Shown here: positions 41,201-48,958 of the stretch, piece after piece
How positions within the stretch are numbered: position 1 is the stretch's first letter
How the letters are laid out: each line of letters begins with the position of its first letter
NCBI GenBank assembly: GCA_049517655.1
Contig: JBEKRQ010000001.1
Span: 558,001 to 622,000, forward strand
Source: UBA11358 sp049517655
GTDB lineage: Bacteria; Verrucomicrobiota; Verrucomicrobiia; Limisphaerales; UBA11358
Direction of reading: 5' to 3'
Length of the DNA stretch: 64,000 bases
The notes under the pieces: model-generated
What the model was told of the DNA's origin: nothing
Database searches by the model: none
Seen by the model: only the letters and a program-made list of their open reading frames with translations
Translations under genes and position numbers: made by a program

Positions 41201-42130
41201 TCACTGGTCTTGGGCTGCCAGAAACCGTTCGGCGTCAATCGCCGCCGCGCAACCCGCGCCCGCCGCCGTGACAGCCTGACGATAGACGTGATCCGCGCAG
41301 TCTCCCGCCGCAAACACACCCGGCACACTCGTCATCGCGCCGCGTTTCTGAATGATGTAGCCGTTGGCGTCCATTTCGATTTGCCCCTTGAAAATTCCAG
41401 TGTTCGGCCCGTGCCCGATGGCGACAAAAACGCCCGCACAGTTCAAAACGGATTCTGCGCCGGTTTTCAAGTTTTTCAGACGCACGCCGGTCACCTTGTC
41501 CTGCTTCACATCGAGGACCTCCGTCACGACAGAATCCCAAATCGGTTTGATGGTTTTATGAGTGTGGACCCGTTCAGCCATGATTTTGGATGCGCGCAAC
41601 TTGTCGCGCCGGTGCACGAGATGAATGACCGAGCCGAACCGGGTCAAATAAAGCGCCTCTTCGCACGCGGAATCGCCGCCGCCGACCACGACGAGCGGCT
41701 GGTTGCGGAAAACCGGCAAGGCGCCATCGCAGGTCGCGCAATAAGTCACGCCTTTGGTCTCCAGCAAATCTTCGCCATGCACGCCGAGATGTTTGTGGCT
41801 CGCGCCGGTGGCGATGATGACCATTTCCGCCCTCACTTTTTCGCCGTCCACGGTAAGCGTGAAGGGACGTTTGGAGAAATCCGCCTTTTCCACCGTGCCG
41901 AAGCTGGCGCGGGCGCCGAAGCGTTCGGCCTGTTTCTGCATCCGCGTCATCAGTTCGTAGCCGTCCACGCCTTCGGGGAAGCCGGGGAAATTTTCCACGA
42001 TGCTGGTGGTGGTGAGCAGTCCGCCGGGCTGCCCGCCGGTAAGGACGAGCGGTTGAAGATTGGCGCGCGCGGTGTAAAGCGCCGCCATCCAGCCCGCGCA
42101 ACCCGAACCGATGACAATGACTTTTTCCAT
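41201..42130 (-). CDS. trxB: Thioredoxin-disulfide reductase
   Basis: 309 aa flavoprotein reducing thioredoxin with NADPH. FAD motif VIVIGSGCAGWMAALYTARA (Cys at the place usually Pro), redox-active YCATCDGALP near residues 135-144, NADPH fold VVVGGGDSACEEALYLT, HRRDKLRASKIMAERV, and the terminal GVFAAGDCADHVYRQAVTAA. Start ATG 42130 gives MEKVIVIGSG; further upstream ATGs add non-conserved residues. The single-base variation in the dinucleotide-binding motif should not affect function. Confidence 0.96.
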   Translation of the reverse strand: MEKVIVIGSGCAGWMAALYTARANLQPLVLTGGQPGGLLTTTSIVENFPGFPEGVDGYELMTRMQKQAERFGARASFGTVEKADFSKRPFTLTVDGEKVRAEMVIIATGASHKHLGVHGEDLLETKGVTYCATCDGALPVFRNQPLVVVGGGDSACEEALYLTRFGSVIHLVHRRDKLRASKIMAERVHTHKTIKPIWDSVVTEVLDVKQDKVTGVRLKNLKTGAESVLNCAGVFVAIGHGPNTGIFKGQIEMDANGYIIQKRGAMTSVPGVFAAGDCADHVYRQAVTAAGAGCAAAIDAERFLAAQDQ

Positions 42131-42249
42131 CAGCGCACGAAAGGTAGTTCGCGCCCGGCAGGCATGCAATTTGAAAAGTTTTGCGCGAAGCCCGCGTCAT
42201 ATGAGGCGCGTGCAAAATGGAAATTAATTTCGTTCAATTGAATTATAAT

Positions 42250-42301
42250 GTCGGCTGCTCGCCTCGGCGCAGCCTCTGGCGAAGCCTGGGTCTCAGCCGA
42301 C
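42250..42301. repeat. Palindromic element upstream of trxB (52 bp)
   Basis: GTCGGCTGCTCGCCTCGGCG at the left and CAGCCGAC at the right; the middle GGCGAAGCCTGGG resembles the core of the dus and mnmE elements. It lacks the GGTAGGG ends, so it is a distant relative or a decayed copy. It lies between trxB and the DUF2203 gene. Confidence 0.6.
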
Positions 42302-42340
42302 AAATGCGTTGAGACAACGCACGCTACAGAATTAAAATAT

Positions 42341-42724
42341 TCACAGCCGCTCGCGCCCGCCGTAACCGGTTTCAAGGTCATGCCAGAATTCGATGCCTTC
42401 CTCGTCCTGCTCCCAGCAAAGAAAAACTTCCCTGCCACCGATAATGGCGGGAAAATCAATCAGCCCGCGTTCCAGGTTCTTGATGAAAATCCGGCGACGT
42501 TGAAACTCGGCAAGAATTCCCTGCATGTCCGCGAGCGCGCGAATCCAGTTGTTGACCGTTTCACCGCCGGTGTCGTTCCCCTGCTCCGTCAGACCGCTCA
42601 GATGTTTGTCGAACCGCTCTAGGTCCTTGCGAAGACGATTGAGCTGCTCCAGCCACTGGCGGATTTGTGGCAATAGCGCACAAGCCTCGTCTCGCGTGTA
42701 ATGTTTGTCGAAACGACGTTTCAT
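42341..42724 (-). CDS. DUF2203 family protein
   Basis: 127 aa. Family pattern: helix CALLPQIRQWLEQLNRLRKD, then GLIDFPAIIGGREVFLCWEQ, DEEGIEFWHDLETGYGGRE. The strong LCWxxxExxIxxWHDxxxGxxGR block is diagnostic. Function of the family is unknown. Start is ATG 42724. Probably one transcript with trxB downstream, on the same strand, though a repeat separates them. Confidence 0.9.
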   Translation of the reverse strand: MKRRFDKHYTRDEACALLPQIRQWLEQLNRLRKDLERFDKHLSGLTEQGNDTGGETVNNWIRALADMQGILAEFQRRRIFIKNLERGLIDFPAIIGGREVFLCWEQDEEGIEFWHDLETGYGGRERL

Positions 42725-42819
42725 TCAGCGAAAGCCCTGCCTCTCGAAAAGCGGAAACCAACGCCCCGGCTGTTGAAAAACGGCCGACTGCGAGTGGATG
42801 AATTAATGCGCGAGGCAGG

Positions 42820-42921
42820 CTATTGCTGCCAGGTGCGCTTCTTGTGACGATGCAAGCGCAGCTTCTTGCGCCGCTTGTGGCGATTGATTTTTGCCTTTCG
42901 GCGTTTCTTGATTGAACCCAT
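42820..42921 (-). CDS. Tiny basic protein of the AURKAIP1/COX24 (bS22/mS38-like) type
   Basis: 33 codons, too short for ordinary gene calling. Starts MGSIKKRRKAKINRHKRR and ends HRHKKRTWQQ; 20 of 33 residues are K, R or H. This is the pattern of the AURKAIP1/COX24 family, whose members (mS38 in mitochondria, bS22 in mycobacteria) bind the small ribosomal subunit at the decoding region. It lies 11 bp from the hisG stop, on the same strand, and may be co-transcribed. Assignment from memory of the motif; the small size limits certainty. Confidence 0.8.
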   Translation of the reverse strand: MGSIKKRRKAKINRHKRRKKLRLHRHKKRTWQQ

Positions 42922-42932
42922 AGGATTTCGGC

Positions 42933-43808
42933 TTAGTATACAACTTTGTTCAACGGATATTCAATAATTCCTTCCGCGCCTGCGGTTTTGAGTTTCGGAA
43001 TCATTTCACGCACGATGCATTCGTCAATGATCGTCTCGACGGCGACCCAGCCTTTCTGACTCAAACTGGAAATCGTCGGGTTCCGCAGCGCGGGCAGCGA
43101 TTGGAGCAACTTCGCCAGATTTTTTTGGGCGATGTTCATTTTCAAACCGACTTTTGTCTCTGCTTCGAGCGCGCCTTTGAGCAACAACGCGAGCGTTTCA
43201 ATCTTGCGACGTTTCCACGGATCCTTCCACGCCGTGCGATTGGCGATGAGCCGCGGCGTCGAGGTCAGCAACGTGTCCACGATGCGCAGTTTGTTCGCGC
43301 GCAGCGATGAGCCTGTCTCGGTCAACTCGACAATGGCGTCCACCAATTCGTGCGCCTTCACTTCCGTCGCGCCCCACGAAAATTCCACATCCGCCTTCAC
43401 GCCATTTTTGCGGAGATATTTTTTGGTGAGGTTGACGACTTCCGTCGCGATGCGTTTGCCTTTCAAATCCTTCACCGACCTGACCGGCGAACCCTCCGGA
43501 ACACACAACACCCAGCGCGCCGGTTGCCGTGTCGCCTTGCTGAAAAGAAACTCGCCGACCTCATGCACGTTCGAACCGTTTTCGACAATCCAATCGTAGC
43601 CCGTGATGCCGCAATCGAGATAGCCATGCTCGACATAGCGGCTGATTTCCTGGGCGCGGATGAGGCGGATCTCCAGCTCGTCGTCATCCACATAAGGCGC
43701 GTAGGAGCGGCTGCTGACAGAAATATTGAAGCCGGCCTTCGCCATCTTTTGGATGGTGGCTTCCTGCAAACTGCCTTTCGGCAGGCCAAATTTTAATTTC
43801 TTACTCAT
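42933..43808 (-). CDS. hisG: ATP phosphoribosyltransferase, long form
   Basis: First enzyme of histidine synthesis. 291 aa, long form with a C-terminal regulatory domain that replaces HisZ. Start KLKFGLPKGSLQEATIQKM, then YVEHGYLDCGITGYDWIVEN, the PRPP-site segment DAIVELTETGSSLRAN, LALLLKGALEAE, and the C-terminal LPALRNPTISSLSQKGWVA. ATG 43808 gives MSKKLKFGLP; the upstream ATG 43826 adds MIYESK only. Feedback inhibition by histidine is expected from the C-terminal domain. Confidence 0.96.
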   Translation of the reverse strand: MSKKLKFGLPKGSLQEATIQKMAKAGFNISVSSRSYAPYVDDDELEIRLIRAQEISRYVEHGYLDCGITGYDWIVENGSNVHEVGEFLFSKATRQPARWVLCVPEGSPVRSVKDLKGKRIATEVVNLTKKYLRKNGVKADVEFSWGATEVKAHELVDAIVELTETGSSLRANKLRIVDTLLTSTPRLIANRTAWKDPWKRRKIETLALLLKGALEAETKVGLKMNIAQKNLAKLLQSLPALRNPTISSLSQKGWVAVETIIDECIVREMIPKLKTAGAEGIIEYPLNKVVY

Positions 43809-43953
43809 CTTGCTTTCGTAAATCACTTTTGACGCGTGGACGCAAATACTTTTTCGCCGATTCCTTCACGCGTGTAGCGGGGTTAATCTGCCAAGTCCGG
43901 CGTGGAAACACCAACTTCTTCTTTTCTAATTTCATGGGGCAACCACGAATTAG

Positions 43954-44005
43954 CACGAATGGACACTAATAATTTAGAATTATTGTTTATTAGTGTTCAT
44001 TCGTG
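43954..44005. repeat. Long imperfect hairpin after purN
   Basis: CACGAATGGACACTAATA (43954-43971) pairs with TATTAGTGTTCATTCGTG (43988-44005). It begins 3 bp after the purN stop on the minus strand and could end that transcript, though no T-run follows. CACGAAT also occurs upstream at 43943, so it is also a short repeat array of 10-bp period. Confidence 0.7.
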
Positions 44006-44007
44006 GT

Positions 44008-44637
44008 TCAGTTCTTTTTCCAAATTACCCGCCGCTCACGTACTTCAATTTCCCCGCGCGCAATTGCCGCCACGCATTTCGGATAAAGCTCATGCTCCAC
44101 AGCGTGAATCCGCTGATGCAACGTCTCCGGCGTGTCGTTATCCAACACCGGCACGGTCTGCTGGCCGATAATTGGTCCGCAATCCACGCCCGCGTCAACA
44201 AAATGCACCGTGCAGCCCGTCACCTTCACGCCGTGGTCGAGCGCCTGCTTCCACCCCTCCAAGCCCGGAAACGACGGCAACAAGGACGGATGAATGTTGA
44301 CAATGCGCCCTTCAAACGCGCGCAGAAATTCGCCTTTCAAGACGCGCATGAAACCCGCCAGCACAATCAAGTCCACTTGCGCCTCATGCAATGCATTCAC
44401 GTAAGCGCGTTCGGCGTCTTCGTCGAGCTTCGTGCGGAACTTGCCGGGCGGAATGAATTTGGCCGGAATTTTCCGGTCGCGCGCGTGCGCCAGAATCCCG
44501 GCGTTCTCGACATCGCTCAAAACGATGGCAACCGCCGCTGAAATTTTCCCCGATGCGCATGCATCGGCAATCGCGACAAAGTTCGAGCCTTTGCCGGAGC
44601 CAAGCACTCCCAAATGGAACTTGCGTTCGCCTGTCAC
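44008..44637 (-). CDS. purN: Phosphoribosylglycinamide formyltransferase PurN
   Basis: Adds a formyl group from 10-formyl-THF to GAR in purine synthesis. 209 aa. LGVLGSGKGSNFVAIADA, VLAGFMRVLKGEFLRAFEGR, IVNIHPSLLPSFPG with catalytic His, GCTVHFVDAGVDCGPIIGQQ. Start ATG 44637. It has no close operon partner: the serpin gene upstream is separated by 37 bp on the same strand, and purA lies 3 kb away. Confidence 0.96.
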   Translation of the reverse strand: MTGERKFHLGVLGSGKGSNFVAIADACASGKISAAVAIVLSDVENAGILAHARDRKIPAKFIPPGKFRTKLDEDAERAYVNALHEAQVDLIVLAGFMRVLKGEFLRAFEGRIVNIHPSLLPSFPGLEGWKQALDHGVKVTGCTVHFVDAGVDCGPIIGQQTVPVLDNDTPETLHQRIHAVEHELYPKCVAAIARGEIEVRERRVIWKKN

Positions 44638-44674
44638 AGGGTTCTTTTACAAGTGAAACGCTGTAACTGCCAGA

Positions 44675-45895
44675 TTATTTCGCCGGATCAAAAATCGTGC
44701 CCATGAACAAAATGGACTGGGTCTGGCTGTCTTCAATCACGAAAAGGAAAGGCCGGTCCACAATCATCTCAAATGGTTTAACCGGTTTCATAATCGCCAT
44801 GCCTTCCATTGTCACCGTCGTCACCGCCGACGCTTCGGTTCCTTTTTCATCCACTTCCACGAAACTTTTCTGTTTCACTTCACTGATGAACAACGGTTCA
44901 TCGGCCATGGCGGAAAAGTCGGCGTCATCGCCAAAGGCGCGTTTCATCCCCAAGGCTTTCAATGGGTCGTTAAGCCCGACGGCATATTCCATTTTGAATT
45001 TGGGCAACACCAAGGTTCCTTTGCGATCATGGAAACCCGGCTGGATGTTGTTTTGCCAATTCCCACGGATCTTAAAACTGTCGAGCAGCTTTTGCGGACT
45101 CGAATTTGTGGCGGGCAAAAAAACTTCCATCCGCAACCCGCCCACATAGGGCAATTGCACAGCCTGAAAATCGGGTGTTTCCTGATACTCGAATTCCCGA
45201 CTCTGCACCATCATTGGGGTGGGCTTTGCTTTGCCGGAAGATAAATGAAAATCGCGCGGCTTGGTCTCCTGCTTGTCAAACGGTTTGACCCATTTACCTT
45301 TGAAATAAATCGCATTGGCAAGAATGATCCTCATGTAAGGATCAAAAGGATATTGCACGATGTCTTTGATTCTGCCCTGCGTCTGCTTCTCGGCCCAACT
45401 ATTGATGGTTTGGGCGGATTTTGGATTGCCAAAATCCACCGCAGCCAATTCCGCCTGAAAGAATTTTTTATTATCGGCAACGAAAGCAGGCTTTAAATGA
45501 AATCCCTCTTTGAACCAGATGCCATTGGCGAGATCCAGCGTCACATCCTTGCGCGAAACGAGGCTTTGATTCAGTTCCTTGAAGGCCGGGAAGGTAACGG
45601 TTGAAGGCAAACCGGCGTCATGCAATACCTGTTGCATTTCTTCTTTCGTCTGGCCCATCGCGCCGTTTTCAACCATCTGCAAAACGCTGGAAACGCTGTA
45701 GGGCGAGAGGAAAACATTGGCGTCTGGTTGTGTCCTGGCGACTTGCCCCATCAAATCGAAGGCGAAAGCGGTGTTGGCGTTCACGATGACTTGTTGTTCC
45801 GCCGGTAAAGCGACCGCTATTTGCAGACCGGCAAGCAATATGAGAACTGCAAACGAAGTCTTTCGGTTGATTTTGAAGAAGGAAGTGGAGTTCAT
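44675..45895 (-). CDS. Secreted serpin-family protease inhibitor
   Basis: 406 aa with signal peptide (SFAVLILLAGLQIAVA, cut near residue 31). Serpin fold: NTAFAFDLMGQVARTQPDAN, VFLSPYSVSSVLQMVENGAM, ANAIYFKGKWVKPFDKQETK. The reactive loop is FVEVDEKGTEASAVTTVTME then GMAIMKPVKPF. The hinge EKGTEASA is inhibitory-type with small residues. Counting from hinge Gly as P15 places Met at P1 (MEGM-AI), like the alpha-1-antitrypsin P1 Met, suggesting inhibition of elastase-like proteases. It could protect the cell from predators, host or its own secreted proteases; that is inference. Confidence 0.93.
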   Translation of the reverse strand: MNSTSFFKINRKTSFAVLILLAGLQIAVALPAEQQVIVNANTAFAFDLMGQVARTQPDANVFLSPYSVSSVLQMVENGAMGQTKEEMQQVLHDAGLPSTVTFPAFKELNQSLVSRKDVTLDLANGIWFKEGFHLKPAFVADNKKFFQAELAAVDFGNPKSAQTINSWAEKQTQGRIKDIVQYPFDPYMRIILANAIYFKGKWVKPFDKQETKPRDFHLSSGKAKPTPMMVQSREFEYQETPDFQAVQLPYVGGLRMEVFLPATNSSPQKLLDSFKIRGNWQNNIQPGFHDRKGTLVLPKFKMEYAVGLNDPLKALGMKRAFGDDADFSAMADEPLFISEVKQKSFVEVDEKGTEASAVTTVTMEGMAIMKPVKPFEMIVDRPFLFVIEDSQTQSILFMGTIFDPAK

Positions 45896-45958
45896 AACGG
45901 TTTGATAGAAACCTGAAACCTTTCCTTGGAGCGGTCAATATTTTAATGACGCTCCTTT

Positions 45959-46033
45959 TTACACGCCGCCAAATCTTCGATGTCTTTGGACGTATTCCTC
46001 AAGCGCATTGAAAAATTGCGGCTTGCGAACGTC
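45959..46033 (-). pseudogene. Displaced second copy of the uppS 3' end (24 codons plus stop)
   Basis: Reads DVRKPQFFNALEEYVQRHRR then FGGV and stop, against DFRKPQFFDALEEYARRHRR FGGV of the intact uppS. Over 75 bp I count 18 mismatches; 10 changed codons are silent (with the stop) and 4 alter the residue. The homology stops exactly at the toxin stop codon (TGA 46034-46032 overlaps its first two bases). Just past its own stop, at 45928-45955, is a hairpin GGAGCG/CGCTCC type. Confidence 0.85.
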
Positions 46034-46424
46034 AAAGCACTTCTTCAGCCAGCATCTTGGGTGAAACAATTTTCACTCCTTGAACTATTTTGCCCCAAAA
46101 CTTCCCGAAGTCCCGTTCATCACCGGTTAGTAAATGTGTGGCTCGACCAGCAATTGCCCCGCCCAAAATCGGCTTGTCCTTGAGCGGCAATTCGACTTTC
46201 AAGTCGGTCACCAATTGCGAAACCATTTCACATTGTTTGGCCAGTCGCTCCAACACTTTCAGTCCGGCGGGAAATTTTAATTCCAGATTGCGCCGGGCTT
46301 CTTCCACTGCGTAGGCATTGGTCAAAAAGTCCGCTTGCCCGGACAGCACTTCCAGAAACACATGCATCCGGCTGTGTGGTTGCGCGGCGGAAAAGAGGAT
46401 GTTGGCATCCAGGAATATTCTCAT
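46032..46424 (-). CDS. PIN-domain ribonuclease toxin (VapC-like)
   Basis: 130 aa. Start MRIFLDANILFSAAQPHSR with Asp6, then an acidic VEEARRNLE and THLLTGDERDFGKFW supplying the other acidic residues of the PIN site. This is expected to be an Mg-dependent RNase toxin neutralised by the overlapping AbrB-type protein, whose stop overlaps its ATG by 4 bp. The pair fills the DNA inserted between the two uppS 3' ends. RNA target unknown. Confidence 0.88.
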   Translation of the reverse strand: MRIFLDANILFSAAQPHSRMHVFLEVLSGQADFLTNAYAVEEARRNLELKFPAGLKVLERLAKQCEMVSQLVTDLKVELPLKDKPILGGAIAGRATHLLTGDERDFGKFWGKIVQGVKIVSPKMLAEEVL

Positions 46425-46654
46425 TTCTTCTTCAGTCGGAAACGAGCCAGTGCCTGTTCATTATGGCGGTCAAATTCAGCCAGCCGTTTTTCGGAATAAA
46501 TTTCAATGGGAAAGGTTACTCCGGCGCGCAGCAGAATGCCTTCGTCGGTTTCCTCGGCGACCACTTGACCGTTGCCGCTGACACCAAACCGGCGGCGCAA
46601 TTCCTTCGGCAATGTCAGTGTGCCGCGACCGTTGATGTTGATGATCTTTGTCAC
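46421..46654 (-). CDS. AbrB/MazE-type antitoxin
   Basis: 77 aa, GTG start. AbrB swapped-hairpin domain: MTKIININGRGTLTLPKELR then RRFGVSGNGQVVAEETDEGI and LLRAG; the C-terminal tail FPIEIYSEKRLAEFDRHNEQ probably wraps the toxin. First gene of the TA pair. Two direct repeats lie just upstream, the usual place for self-repression. Confidence 0.88.
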   Translation of the reverse strand: MTKIININGRGTLTLPKELRRRFGVSGNGQVVAEETDEGILLRAGVTFPIEIYSEKRLAEFDRHNEQALARFRLKKK

Positions 46655-46689
46655 AATTTCAGTATTTCACACTTTCAGTTTTAAAGCAA
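46652..46689 (-). promoter_or_regulatory. Candidate promoter and operator of the toxin-antitoxin pair
   Basis: On the minus strand TTGCTT (46689-46684), 17 bp, AATACT (46666-46661). Direct repeats ACTGAAAGTGTG (46679-46668) and ACTGAAATTGTG (46663-46652) are 16 bp apart, differ at one position, and the second runs into the GTG start. Transcription would begin close to the GTG, i.e. leaderless. Confidence 0.5.
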
Positions 46690-46722
46690 GAAAATCTTTT
46701 GAATGGGTTTGATCCTCACTTT

Positions 46723-47460
46723 TCATACTCCCCCAAACCGCCGGTGCCTTCGTGCGTATTCCTCCAGCGCGTCGAAGAATTGCGGCTTGCGGAAGTCGGG
46801 CCACAGCGTCGGCGTGACGACAAGTTCGGCGTAGGAGATTTGCCAGAGCAAAAAATTGCTCACGCGCATCTCGCCGCTGGTGCGAATCAGCAAATCCGGG
46901 TCGGGAATGTTTCGCGTCCAAAGATGCTGCGAGATGACCTGCTCGGTGATGTCGGCGGGTTCGAGCTTGCCGCGTTTGACTTCCTCGCTGATGCGGCGGA
47001 CGGCATCCACGATTTCAATCCGGCTGCTGTAACTCAACGCCATGACAAGCGTCAGACCGTTGTTTTTGGAAAGGGTCTGGATGGATTTCTTGAGATGTTC
47101 CTGCACGTTTTCCGGCAACCGGTGAATTTGTCCGATGACCTCCAGCCGGACGTTGTTTTTATTCAGCTCCGGCGTCTCGGTTTTGAGATAGTGGACAAGA
47201 TATTTCATCAGCGCGTCCACTTCGTCCTTCGGGCGATTCCAATTTTCCGCTGAGAACGCGTAAAGCGTGAGATATTTGATGCCGAGTTCACCGGCGGTGC
47301 GGATGACGGTGCGCGCCGACTCTGCCCCCTGCCGGTGGCCTTCGACGCGTGGCAGGCCACGCTGCTTCGCCCAGCGGCCGTTGCCATCCATGATGATCGC
47401 GACATGCTGTGGCAGCAAGGTTTTGGCTTCGGGATTCAGATGTGGAGTTGTTGCGCTCAT
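46723..47460 (-). CDS. uppS: Undecaprenyl diphosphate synthase
   Basis: Cis-prenyltransferase that makes the C55 lipid carrier for peptidoglycan. 245 aa. HVAIIMDGNGRWAKQRGLPR with the catalytic Asp, GHRQGAESARTVIR, YAFSAENWNRP, PDPDLLIRTSGEMRVSNFLL, TPTLWPDFRKPQFFDALEEY. The C-terminus is complete, although a diverged duplicate of it lies 690 bp downstream. The 68-bp gap to the antitoxin holds the TA promoter. Confidence 0.97.
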   Translation of the reverse strand: MSATTPHLNPEAKTLLPQHVAIIMDGNGRWAKQRGLPRVEGHRQGAESARTVIRTAGELGIKYLTLYAFSAENWNRPKDEVDALMKYLVHYLKTETPELNKNNVRLEVIGQIHRLPENVQEHLKKSIQTLSKNNGLTLVMALSYSSRIEIVDAVRRISEEVKRGKLEPADITEQVISQHLWTRNIPDPDLLIRTSGEMRVSNFLLWQISYAELVVTPTLWPDFRKPQFFDALEEYARRHRRFGGV

Positions 47461-47545
47461 GCGCTCAATTTTTCCGCAGATTATGCCGATTACGTGGATT
47501 CATAAACAAAAAGCATTTGCGTCAATCTGCAAAATTTGCTTGGGA

Positions 47546-47593
47546 GGGACGGCGTGCCGCCGTCCCCAATTTGGGTCGCCGACACGGCGACCC
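47546..47593. repeat. Two adjacent perfect hairpins between uppS and purA
   Basis: GGGACGGC/GCCGTCCC (47546-47566) and GGGTCGCC/GGCGACCC (47573-47593). They start 7 bp from the purA stop and could serve as its 3' end, without a T-run. Confidence 0.75.
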
Positions 47594-47599
47594 TCCCCA

Positions 47600-48868
47600 T
47601 TAAACAAAAATAGTTTGGTCTCGAGCCGGACCGATAGAAGCAATGAATAATTTTGAGCCGCTCAATTCAGCAATGGCTTTAAGATAATTTCGCGCCTTCA
47701 CCGGCAAATCTTTCCATGAACGCGCCTTGTTGGTCGGCGTGCGCCAGCCTTCAAATTCGATATAGACGGGCTCACATTCCGCGAGCGTTTGCGCGTCGTT
47801 CGGCACAAAGTCGTAGCGCGTTCTGCCGTGCCGATACGCGACACAAACCTTGATGATTTCCATGGTATCAAGACCGTCAATATTGGTGACGGCCAGGCCA
47901 TCAATGCCGTTGACCATTGTCGCATGGCGCGTGGCCACGGAATCGAACCAGCCGCAGCGGCGCGCGCGTCCGGTCGTCGCGCCGAATTCGCGGCCCATCG
48001 CGTGCAGCATATCGGCGATTTCGGCGTTCTCCGTCGGCAACGGTCCTTCACCCACGCGTGTGGTGTAGGCCTTCATCACGCCGACGACGCGGTCCATACG
48101 ATGCGGCGGCACGCCGGAACCGGTGCACGCGCCCCCCGCCGTTGTATTTGACGAGGTCACAAATGGATACGTGCCGTGGTCAATGTCAAGAAATGTGCCT
48201 TGCGCGCCTTCAAACAAAATGTCGTTGCCACGCCGCATGGCGTCATGCAACAGAACCACCGTGTTGGCGATAAACGGCTTCAGATATTTGCCCGCAGCCA
48301 GGTATTCGTCGTGAACTTTTTTAAACGACAGCGGTTTTGCTCCGAACACCTTGAGCACTTCGTTGTTTTCCCTGATGCGCACAGAAAGCTTTTCTTTGAG
48401 GCGCGCCGGGTCAATCAAGTCGTTCATGCGCAGGCCAACGCGCGCGGCCTTGTCACCGTAGGCCGGACCGATGCCGCGCTTGGTCGTGCCGATTTTGTGT
48501 TTGCCTTTGAGCACTTCGCGTTGCGCGTCCAGTTCGCGATGATACGGAAACACGACATGCGCGGTTTCACTGACAACGAGATTGTCGCCAATCTGGATGC
48601 CGAGCTTGCGCAAACCTTTAATTTCTTCCACGAGGTTGACGGGATCAACCACAACGCCGTTGCCGATGACACAGAGCTTGTTTTTGCGGAGAATGCCGGA
48701 TGGCACCAAGTGCAGGATGTATTTTTGTTTGCCGATGAAAACAGTGTGCCCGGCGTTGTTACCGCCGGCGTAACGCACAACGACATCGGCCTGCTCGGTG
48801 AGCACGTCAATGATTTTGCCCTTGCCTTCGTCGCCCCATTGGGCTCCGACTAAAATCGTGTTTGCCAT
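47600..48868 (-). CDS. purA: Adenylosuccinate synthase
   Basis: GTP-dependent first step from IMP to AMP. 422 aa from ATG 48868. NTILVGAQWGDEGKGKIIDV (P-loop-like GDEGKGK), YAGGNNAGHTVFIG with catalytic His, KIGTTKRGIGPAYGDKAARV, ILFEGAQGTFLDIDHGTYPF, VTSSNTTAGGACTGSGVPP. The region between start and 48943 is open in frame, but that part is a palindromic repeat in the leader and not protein. Confidence 0.97.
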   Translation of the reverse strand: MANTILVGAQWGDEGKGKIIDVLTEQADVVVRYAGGNNAGHTVFIGKQKYILHLVPSGILRKNKLCVIGNGVVVDPVNLVEEIKGLRKLGIQIGDNLVVSETAHVVFPYHRELDAQREVLKGKHKIGTTKRGIGPAYGDKAARVGLRMNDLIDPARLKEKLSVRIRENNEVLKVFGAKPLSFKKVHDEYLAAGKYLKPFIANTVVLLHDAMRRGNDILFEGAQGTFLDIDHGTYPFVTSSNTTAGGACTGSGVPPHRMDRVVGVMKAYTTRVGEGPLPTENAEIADMLHAMGREFGATTGRARRCGWFDSVATRHATMVNGIDGLAVTNIDGLDTMEIIKVCVAYRHGRTRYDFVPNDAQTLAECEPVYIEFEGWRTPTNKARSWKDLPVKARNYLKAIAELSGSKLFIASIGPARDQTIFV

Positions 48869-48880
48869 AATTTTTTTCCA

Positions 48881-48938
48881 GGTAGGGCGCGGTGTCCTCA
48901 CTGCGCCGCGCGGCGGTGTGGGGACACACCGCCCTACC
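48881..48938. repeat. GGTAGGG palindromic element in the purA leader (58 bp)
   Basis: GGTAGGGCGCGGTGTCC on the left, GGACACACCGCCCTACC on the right. It lies 12 bp before the purA start, so its fold could affect ribosome access. Confidence 0.88.
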
Positions 48939-48958
48939 AACAATAAAACAACAAAAAT

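Noticed and set aside
41192..42241. A 349-codon open frame opposite trxB
   Set aside because: Shadow of trxB on the other strand; no conserved pattern and biased amino-acid content.
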